64,000 bases of DNA from Leucothrix mucor DSM 2157 (GTDB taxonomy: Bacteria; Pseudomonadota; Gammaproteobacteria; Thiotrichales; Thiotrichaceae). Position 1 is the stretch's first letter; the number at the start of each line of letters is the position of its first letter. Below the pieces are notes generated by a model. It was not told the DNA's origin. It saw only the letters and a program-made list of their open reading frames with translations, and made no database searches. Positions 55,163 through 61,925 of this stretch are shown piece after piece. Where the stretch lies: NCBI RefSeq assembly GCF_000419525.1, contig NZ_ATTE01000001.1, positions 1,550,001 to 1,614,000 of the forward strand, read 5' to 3'. Made by a program: the position numbers and the translations under genes.

Positions 55163-56860
55163 ATGGGTTTGCGCAATAATAAAAATAAGCTTGCAAAACT
55201 TCTGTTCGGATACGCATTGTTGTTCGGGCTATTGCTTGCGTCAAATGTTTACGCAAATACTACGGTTACTGTGTCGGATGAGGCCTTCGGCAATAACATC
55301 GCTGGCCGCGCTGCCGCAGCAACGCTTGATGATGACTGGGCGGCTTCCTTACCCAGTGGTATTTTCAACCCTGATTTATTTGAAGGCGGCACGGGTTACG
55401 ATGGGGCTAAGACCATTATTGATCCCACTGGTGCATTCTATCGTGTGGGTTGGGAAGTCGGCTCGATTGATGACACGGGCCCCGGCACGCCCACCTCAAC
55501 CACCTTTATAAAAGCCACTTCAGGCGGCGTAACCTACGGTAGCTCAGCTAGAATTCAGGCAACTGCGCCCAATCCGGTGAGTGAGTCGCGCTTATCATCC
55601 GGCCATTCTGCGCCAGGCTTAAACTCTATCCTGCTCGACTTCTCGGATAGCTTAACGCCCATTTATGAATTTGGTATTTTTATTGGAGATGCCGAGTCGC
55701 GGATCAATAACGGGACTGCTGCGCGGATGATTGTGTTTGATAAGTCCGGTGCATTGCTAAAAGATGCACCGATTATCTATACCGGTACGGTATTAACCGG
55801 CACTGGCGTTGGCGATCGTTATACTTATACATCCGTCGAACCACTGGGCTCACCCTCTGGTGATGCCAATACACCATCGGGATATTGGGGCAATAACACC
55901 ACCGCATTTGTTACCGTCAAGTCCGATCACATTATCGGTAAGGTGATTTTTCAGGCGGGGGATGATGATCACACCACGCGTAACGAAGGTACTCAAGAAC
56001 AAATCGGAATGACGGGTATTTTGCTGCCGTATGAGCCTTATGTCCCGCCTGCAGCACGGCCACCAGAGCCGACGCATCCGGTATTTGAAGCTAATCACCA
56101 GTCGCAGATTTTACCCGGCAATGTGTTGTTCTACGCCCATAAATTCAGCACGCCGAGCAATGGCACCGTAAACTTCAGCAGCATTAGCTCAGGTAATCAA
56201 AGTGTTGGTTGGGCACAGCGAATTTATCTGGATAGTAACTGCGATGGCGTACTGAATGGCAATGAAGGCAGCGCCACCTTTTATGGCACCAAGCTAAGTA
56301 ATACCAACTGGGAATCTCCCTCTGAAAGTCTCGCCGCAGATGATGAAATCTGCTTGATCAATAAAGTCTTCGCGCCTGCTAATGTAGCCGCTTATGATCG
56401 CTACACGCTGCAAATTAGCGCTGAATTTATCGATGAAGATGGCAAGGTTTGGATGCTTAAAGTACAAGATGCCACCAGCGCCAAACAAGCTCAGTCAGTA
56501 GCGACACCCACAACCCCAGCGGTTGGTGCATCGGCCCTGGAGCTGCGTAAAACCGTCCAAAACATCACAAGTAATACTGATGAAACGGCAACCATGAATC
56601 AGGCCTTGCCGGGCGAGACTTTGCAATACCGCATTTACTATCGCAATACCGGCACCGCAGCGCTGAGTGAACTAGTGGTTAATGACACACCACCAGAATA
56701 CACCACTTACAAAGCAGGCAGCATCAGTTGTCATACACCGCCATCCAATATGCTCTGCAATCCACTAGTCGGCACGCCGGAGTTACATTGGCAGTTTACC
56801 GGTCCACTCCAAGCGGGCGAACAAGGGGTGGTGAGTTATCAGGTACAGGTTGATCAATAG
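55163..56860 (+). CDS. Large exported protein with C-terminal DUF11 domain
   Basis: A 565-residue exported protein with a signal peptide (about 1-31, ending VYAN). A long beta-rich N-terminal region (about 32-295) contains many Gly/Thr/Asn turns. A middle domain (about 300-440) has RIYLDSNCDGVLNGNEG, a Ca-binding-like Asp/Asn loop. The C-terminus (about 448-565) is a DUF11 repeat (LPGETLQYRIYYRNTGTAALSELVVNDT). There is no membrane anchor or LPxTG. It resembles filamentous or S-layer-associated surface proteins; the role is unknown. The upstream region is very AT-rich and shared with DUF3080. Confidence 0.7.
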   Translation: MGLRNNKNKLAKLLFGYALLFGLLLASNVYANTTVTVSDEAFGNNIAGRAAAATLDDDWAASLPSGIFNPDLFEGGTGYDGAKTIIDPTGAFYRVGWEVGSIDDTGPGTPTSTTFIKATSGGVTYGSSARIQATAPNPVSESRLSSGHSAPGLNSILLDFSDSLTPIYEFGIFIGDAESRINNGTAARMIVFDKSGALLKDAPIIYTGTVLTGTGVGDRYTYTSVEPLGSPSGDANTPSGYWGNNTTAFVTVKSDHIIGKVIFQAGDDDHTTRNEGTQEQIGMTGILLPYEPYVPPAARPPEPTHPVFEANHQSQILPGNVLFYAHKFSTPSNGTVNFSSISSGNQSVGWAQRIYLDSNCDGVLNGNEGSATFYGTKLSNTNWESPSESLAADDEICLINKVFAPANVAAYDRYTLQISAEFIDEDGKVWMLKVQDATSAKQAQSVATPTTPAVGASALELRKTVQNITSNTDETATMNQALPGETLQYRIYYRNTGTAALSELVVNDTPPEYTTYKAGSISCHTPPSNMLCNPLVGTPELHWQFTGPLQAGEQGVVSYQVQVDQ

Positions 56861-56989
56861 CCATATTACTGCGGGTAAAATTAACGATTAGTTATCCCAC
56901 TAAAAAGCTGACATATATCAACTAGGCCACGCGCGCAATTATCTACTATCAGGCTTACTACTCCAATGCCCAAACACAAGGATTAAGTC

Positions 56990-58768
56990 ATGAACGAATT
57001 ACGCGCCCCTAAACAGCCGTTTTTCATGCCTGATTTTGAAAACAGCGCCGAGATTCAGGACATTATGGACCGCTCGGTGCATGCACTACAGGCTCGCTCG
57101 ACCTTAGGTCTCTCCCCAAAAGCCATTACCGGCGCTTATGCCGACTGGTTTACCAACCTCATGAACTCTCCTGGCAAGCAATATCAGCTGGTGGAAAAGG
57201 CGTTGTCTAAAGCGATGCGACTGGCTAACTTTACCGGTAGCCACCTGCTACACGGCGCTGATTGCGAGGCCTGCATCGAGCCATTGCCAACTGACAAACG
57301 CTTTAAAGGGGATGCGTGGAAAGCGTGGCCGTTTAATGTGATGTCGCAAGCATTTTTGCTGAACCAACAATGGTGGCATAACGCAACAACCGATGTGCGT
57401 GGTGTGACTAAGCAACATGAAGATGTGGTTGATTTTGTGACGCGGCAAATGTTGGATATATTTTCCCCATCTAACTTCTTAATGACCAACCCTGAGCTAT
57501 TGCAACAAACTTTGCAGGAAGGTGGTCAGAATCTGGTGCGCGGCGCACGCAATATGCTCGAAGACTGGGAACGAACCAGCCAAGGCAAACCTGCAGCGGG
57601 TACTGAACAATTTAAAGTCGGTCAGGATATTGCCATTACGCCCGGCAAAGTGGTGTACCGCAATCACCTGATCGAGTTGATTCAATACTCGCCCACCACC
57701 GAAAACGTACAGCCAGAGCCGATTCTGATCGTGCCGGCTTGGATTATGAAGTACTACATTTTGGATTTATCACCCGATAACTCCTTAGTGCGCTACCTAA
57801 CCCAACAAGGCTTTACCGTGTTTATGGTGAGCTGGCGTAACCCCGACAAAGATGATCGCGACTACGGCATGGATGACTACCGTGAGCTGGGCATTATGCA
57901 AGCGCTCGATGCGGTCTGCAGTATTACCGGTCAACAAAAAGTGCATGGCGTTGGCTACTGCTTGGGTGGAACGCTGCTCTCCATTGCCGCCGCTGCTATG
58001 GCGCGCGATGGCGATACGCGCTTTCAGACGCTCTCCTTCTTTGCCGCACAGACCGACTTTACCGAAGCCGGTGAATTGATGTTGTTTATCAATGAAAGCC
58101 AAGTCACTTTCTTAGAAGATATGATGTGGGAGCAGGGCTTTTTAGATACCAAACAAATGGCCGGTGCTTTCCAAATCCTGCGCTCCAATGACTTGATCTG
58201 GTCACGCATGGTGCACGACTACCTGATGGGCAAGCGCTCACGCATGAATGACTTAATGGCGTGGAATGCCGATGCCACCCGTATGCCATACCGCATGCAC
58301 TCTGAGTACTTGCGCCAACTGTTCTTAAATAATGACTTGGCAGAAGGGCGCTTTAAGGTGAATGGCAAAGCGGTTAGCGTTGAGGATATTGATGCGCCAA
58401 TCTTTGCAGTGGGCACCGAATGGGATCACGTTGCGCCATGGCATTCCGTGTATAAATTTCGCTTACTCACCGATACAGAGCTTACCTTCTTGCTAACCAA
58501 CGGCGGGCATAATGCAGGGATTGTGTCAGAGCCTGGCCACCCACGCCGACACTACCGCATGGAGACCATGACACGTACCAAGCATTATGAAGAAGCAGAT
58601 ACTTGGGCAGAAGCGCAAACCGTGCATGAAGGCTCTTGGTGGCCTGAGTTTGCCAGCTGGCTAAAAGCCCGCTCTGGCGAACCGGTTGCGCCACCCGCCA
58701 TGGGCGCACCGAAGCTTGGCTTTGAGCCGATCTGCGATGCACCAGGCACTTATGTCATGCAGAAATAG
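56990..58768 (+). CDS. phaC: Poly(3-hydroxyalkanoate) synthase, class I
   Basis: Polymerises 3-hydroxyacyl-CoA to storage PHA granules in the cytoplasm. The 592-residue length fits class I. The lipase-like box holding the nucleophile is GYCLGG (Cys about 323), the Asp is in GTEWDHVAPWHS (about 479), and the His is in NGGHNAGIV (about 507). An N-terminal helical region of about 200 residues precedes the alpha/beta core. No phaA, phaB, phasin or depolymerase gene is adjacent. It meets bluB stop-to-stop with no spacer. Confidence 0.94.
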   Translation: MNELRAPKQPFFMPDFENSAEIQDIMDRSVHALQARSTLGLSPKAITGAYADWFTNLMNSPGKQYQLVEKALSKAMRLANFTGSHLLHGADCEACIEPLPTDKRFKGDAWKAWPFNVMSQAFLLNQQWWHNATTDVRGVTKQHEDVVDFVTRQMLDIFSPSNFLMTNPELLQQTLQEGGQNLVRGARNMLEDWERTSQGKPAAGTEQFKVGQDIAITPGKVVYRNHLIELIQYSPTTENVQPEPILIVPAWIMKYYILDLSPDNSLVRYLTQQGFTVFMVSWRNPDKDDRDYGMDDYRELGIMQALDAVCSITGQQKVHGVGYCLGGTLLSIAAAAMARDGDTRFQTLSFFAAQTDFTEAGELMLFINESQVTFLEDMMWEQGFLDTKQMAGAFQILRSNDLIWSRMVHDYLMGKRSRMNDLMAWNADATRMPYRMHSEYLRQLFLNNDLAEGRFKVNGKAVSVEDIDAPIFAVGTEWDHVAPWHSVYKFRLLTDTELTFLLTNGGHNAGIVSEPGHPRRHYRMETMTRTKHYEEADTWAEAQTVHEGSWWPEFASWLKARSGEPVAPPAMGAPKLGFEPICDAPGTYVMQK

Positions 58769-59464
58769 TTACGCTTTTAACAGATCGGTAAGGGGCGAGT
58801 CGGCTAATGGCTCGCCCCAGCCATTTCGATGCACCAACTCATCCAATGGCAAACGCGAGCGCCAACCTTTAGCTTCCAACTCCGGCTGCTCCAAAAACTC
58901 ACTCACATAGCCCAAGCACAAATACGCCAGCGGATATACCGACTCAGGCAAGTTAAGCGCTGCGGATAAGTCATCCTGATCTAAAATACTCACCCAGCCT
59001 ACACCAATGCCTTCGGCACGAGCGGCCAGCCATAAATTTTGCACCGCCAAGCAGGTACTGAATAAATCCATTTCCAGAATAGAATTGCGCCCCAATACAT
59101 TCGGCCCGCCACGGCTGCGATCGCAGGTAATGCAGAGGTTAATCGGGCTATCCATAATGCCTTCCAGCTTAAGGCTGCGATAATGCTTGGCTTGCTCACC
59201 CTCATAATTATTGGCGGCTTTTTCATTCTCACGCAGGTAGAGGTCTTTAATGGTTTGCTTCACCTCAAGCGAGTCGATCACAATGAAATCCCAAGGCTGC
59301 ATAAAGCCCACTGAGGGCGCATGGTGAGCGGCTTTGAGCAGGCGTGCTAAGACTTCATCGGGAATAGGATCAGGTAAAAACTGAGAGCGTACATCCCGTC
59401 GCTCGTGAATGGCGCGGTACAGACCTTGGCGGTCGGCATCGGAGAAATGTTGGTTATTATCCAT
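58769..59464 (-). CDS. bluB: 5,6-dimethylbenzimidazole synthase BluB
   Basis: Cannibalises reduced flavin mononucleotide to make 5,6-dimethylbenzimidazole, the lower ligand of vitamin B12. The 231-residue nitroreductase-fold protein has RRDVRSQFLPDPIP, AAHHAPSVGFMQPWDFI and the active-site-lid SRGGPNVLGR, all BluB-like. No other cobalamin gene and no cobalamin riboswitch was seen nearby. It converges on phaC with no spacer. Upstream lies a decayed IS200-type element. Confidence 0.9.
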   Translation of the reverse strand: MDNNQHFSDADRQGLYRAIHERRDVRSQFLPDPIPDEVLARLLKAAHHAPSVGFMQPWDFIVIDSLEVKQTIKDLYLRENEKAANNYEGEQAKHYRSLKLEGIMDSPINLCITCDRSRGGPNVLGRNSILEMDLFSTCLAVQNLWLAARAEGIGVGWVSILDQDDLSAALNLPESVYPLAYLCLGYVSEFLEQPELEAKGWRSRLPLDELVHRNGWGEPLADSPLTDLLKA

Positions 59465-59526
59465 AGTAAGGTGATCTTCCTCAATTCTTAGTCCTTTAGG
59501 GCGCGAGTATAACGCAAGGTTGATCG

Positions 59527-59649
59527 CTAGCTACGCCCGTTAATGCACTCCATCAGTACTTGATCGCGATATTTAGGTACAATTACAAAGTGGTGCTGTA
59601 TTTTGAAAACGGGATGACTGCCATAACGATACTCCAGCGGATAAATCTG
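59527..59649 (-). pseudogene. Fragment of IS200/IS605-type transposase TnpA
   Basis: The minus strand reads in frame as LEYRYGSHPVFKIQHH followed by FVIVPKYRDQVL, the classical opening of IS200/IS605 TnpA (YRYGSHTVxxxxYHxVWxTKYR). It then meets a TAG at 59529-59527 after about 40 codons; the catalytic HUH and Tyr parts are missing. So it is a decayed N-terminal remnant. No ATG remains upstream. The likely subterminal hairpin lies at 59650-59668. Confidence 0.7.
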
Positions 59650-59668
59650 ACCGCCTAAAGGCAGTGGT
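59650..59668. repeat. Possible subterminal hairpin of the IS200 remnant
   Basis: ACCGCC-TAAA-GGC-AGT-GGT folds as a small bulged hairpin, the kind that IS200/IS605 elements use as end recognition sites. It sits immediately upstream of the TnpA fragment. Confidence 0.5.
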
Positions 59669-59704
59669 TCTAACCTTAAATAAAACTAATAAAAAAGGAA
59701 TATT

Positions 59705-60739
59705 ATGAGTGCGATTATGTTGCCGTCTACGTCTTGGCTGAAAGCCTTCTCAGGTAAAACCTTTGCGGTATTTGGTAGTTTTAGCCGGTGGCCGAGTTAC
59801 TACGGGTCGCGAACCAGCCCTAGGGTATGGCTAGAGAAATATGGTGGGATCAGCGTAGATACGGTAACCAAGGATACAGGCTTCCTGATCATTGGTGACA
59901 AGCGAGCGAAGGGAAAAGCGGATGCAATCCGTAAAGCCGAGAAGTACGGCACGACCATTATTAGCCAAGATGATTTTTTCTACCATATCCGACCTGATTT
60001 AGGCAAAAAGCGTATTACGTTCACGGGTGGTTTTTTGTTTTTGCCAGAGTCCGTGAGTAGCGGTCACGCTTATCCAATTTTAGAGACATTAGGCTGGGAG
60101 CAAGATAGTGCTGTAACAGCGGATACCGACTACCTTGTTGTGGGTGAGAAGCGTGGCAAGGGTAAAGCGGGAGCCATTAAGTTGGCCGAGAAAGGCGGCG
60201 TATCCATGCTCACAGAGGAGCAATTTCTCGACTTGATTGGTAATCAGTTCAATCCTGACGATTTGGACTTTCATTCCCTGATCATCAAACTGCAAAGAAC
60301 GATTAATCCGAATCGCCTACAAAAAGCGCTGGTCATGCTTAAAACCTCAGCCTTTGACCTCTACAATGAACATGACGCTATTTCCGCAACCGGTATTATC
60401 CAGAGCCAGACTGGTACCAGTTCTGCTTATGCCTGTACCATTGACGATAAAGGCGTGTACTCCTGTTGCGATGATAATCTTGATGCTTGCTGGGGGATGC
60501 AGGGTGGTGGCGTGTGCAAACATAATTTGGTCTTATTATTAGGGCTGGTGAATAACAATGCATTGGATGCCAGTACGGTGTTCAACTGGATAACGAAGAC
60601 CAATCTGGTCGGCCCATCGAGCAGTAAAAGTACTGAGGATAATCTGGCAAAGACTTGGCTGCGATACAAAGGCGTTAAAGCAGGGAAGTTGGATTGGCGA
60701 CCCATGGAAACGATTCCGGAAGACTATTACGCTTTTTAA
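59705..60739 (+). CDS. Protein with two BRCT domains and a SWIM-like zinc motif
   Basis: A 344-residue soluble protein. Two tandem BRCT domains cover about 13-96 (GKTFAVFGSFSRWP, TKDTGFLIIGDKRAKGKADAI) and 100-178 (GKKRITFTGGFLF, TADTDYLVVGEKRGKGKAGAI); each has the strand-turn and conserved Gly/Trp-type patterns of BRCT. The C-terminal region holds a Cys-rich segment, SCC (about 253-255) followed by Cys near 262 and CKH near 271-273, matching the CxCx(n)CxH pattern of SWIM zinc fingers loosely. BRCT domains bind phosphopeptides or DNA ends; SWIM motifs bind DNA or proteins. It faces the VWA gene, with convergent 3' ends 33 bases apart. Function unknown. Confidence 0.75.
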   Translation: MSAIMLPSTSWLKAFSGKTFAVFGSFSRWPSYYGSRTSPRVWLEKYGGISVDTVTKDTGFLIIGDKRAKGKADAIRKAEKYGTTIISQDDFFYHIRPDLGKKRITFTGGFLFLPESVSSGHAYPILETLGWEQDSAVTADTDYLVVGEKRGKGKAGAIKLAEKGGVSMLTEEQFLDLIGNQFNPDDLDFHSLIIKLQRTINPNRLQKALVMLKTSAFDLYNEHDAISATGIIQSQTGTSSAYACTIDDKGVYSCCDDNLDACWGMQGGGVCKHNLVLLLGLVNNNALDASTVFNWITKTNLVGPSSSKSTEDNLAKTWLRYKGVKAGKLDWRPMETIPEDYYAF

Positions 60740-60754
60740 GCGGAACTGTTTAAG

Positions 60755-60774
60755 GATTCAAGGATTGTTGAATC
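60755..60774. terminator. Short hairpin between BRCT and VWA genes
   Basis: GATTCAA (60755-60761) pairs with TTGAATC (60768-60774) around a 6-base loop between converging genes. It is a weak stem without T tract. Confidence 0.4.
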
Positions 60775-61924
60775 AGGACATGATTTGTACAATGCACTGG
60801 GTGAGTTGTTCTGGCGTGCAGGACAGAATATCCACTCCTTGTTTGGCCATCTTTGCAGCGGTTACCCGATCATAATCGGGGCGTGCATCGTAACCCAGTG
60901 CGGCTAGGCCCACGGTACGGGCGCCACTTAAGTTAATTGCCCGAGTGCATTCCAATAATTTAAGCTCATCACCACCCTCATAAAAATCAGTGATTAAAAT
61001 AACGATGCTGCGTCGGGGCTCCTTAATGAGCTGCTGGGCATATTGCATTGCTCTAGCAATATCAGTACCGCCGCCAAGCTGTACTTTTAGGAGCACATCA
61101 ACGGGCTGCCCGACCTGATCAGATAAGTCTGCAATGTCTGTATCAAACAAGAACAGTGAGGTGTTGACCGATGGTAACTCGTAAAAAATTGATGCCATAA
61201 TCGTTGAAAAAACGGCAGACTCCAGCATTGAGCCAGACTGATCCACCGCAATAATAATATGCCAAGGCCGCTGCGTACGCTCACAGGCATAGTAATAAGC
61301 CCGATCCACTACCAAGCGCTGATTGTCTTCATCCCAGTTTTGTAGATTGCGGCGCAACGTGGTTTTAAGGTCTAAATTACGAAATACTTTGGCCGGTGAG
61401 TGACGATTGCGGTTAATGACTCCGGTGATAGCTTGCTGTATTTCTGGCTTAAGTTTTTCGCGAAGTTCGTTAACGACTTTTTCAATCACCTTTTGCGCCA
61501 GAACACGAGTGTCCTCATTCAGCAGGTTTTTAAACGTCAGGATTGTTTTGACCAGCTCAATATTCGCTTCAACTTTTTCCAGTAATTCGGGCTCTTTCAG
61601 TAGCTGCGCGATGCCTCTGCGAGCAATGAGTTCTTGTTCCAGTATCTCTTTAGCTTCACGCGGGAACAGCTCATCCACGGCTTGCACCCAATCAGGAATG
61701 GTAAATACCGATTTACCTTTGCCTGCCCCTTTGCGCGAGCCATTTTTCTTGCTGGGTTCACTGCCCGTCGACGGCGTAAATAAATAATCCAATACCTCCG
61801 CTTGCCGTGCAGATTGTGCATCCAATGTTTGAATGCCATGGGCTTCTGCGGAAGGGTCGAGCACCAAGCGCCAACGGCTTAAGTTCTGGCGTTGCTGACG
61901 TGAGAGTTCACTGAGTTTTTTCAT
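60773..61924 (-). CDS. CoxE-like VWA domain protein of a MoxR-type cluster
   Basis: A 383-residue cytoplasmic protein. The N-terminal helical half (about 1-190) leads into a VWA domain (about 198-383) with a full metal site: DQSGSM (DxSxS), GGGTDI and ITDFYEG. The architecture matches CoxE-type VWA proteins that work with MoxR AAA+ ATPases in metal insertion or chaperoning. It begins one base after the DUF5682-type stop, so both belong to one operon whose ATPase is expected beyond the window. It faces the BRCT-SWIM gene. Confidence 0.8.
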   Translation of the reverse strand: MKKLSELSRQQRQNLSRWRLVLDPSAEAHGIQTLDAQSARQAEVLDYLFTPSTGSEPSKKNGSRKGAGKGKSVFTIPDWVQAVDELFPREAKEILEQELIARRGIAQLLKEPELLEKVEANIELVKTILTFKNLLNEDTRVLAQKVIEKVVNELREKLKPEIQQAITGVINRNRHSPAKVFRNLDLKTTLRRNLQNWDEDNQRLVVDRAYYYACERTQRPWHIIIAVDQSGSMLESAVFSTIMASIFYELPSVNTSLFLFDTDIADLSDQVGQPVDVLLKVQLGGGTDIARAMQYAQQLIKEPRRSIVILITDFYEGGDELKLLECTRAINLSGARTVGLAALGYDARPDYDRVTAAKMAKQGVDILSCTPEQLTQCIVQIMS

Positions 61925-61925
61925 A

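Noticed and set aside
59465-59704. Cobalamin riboswitch near bluB
   Set aside because: No B12-box-like sequence is seen; the region is explained by the IS200 remnant.
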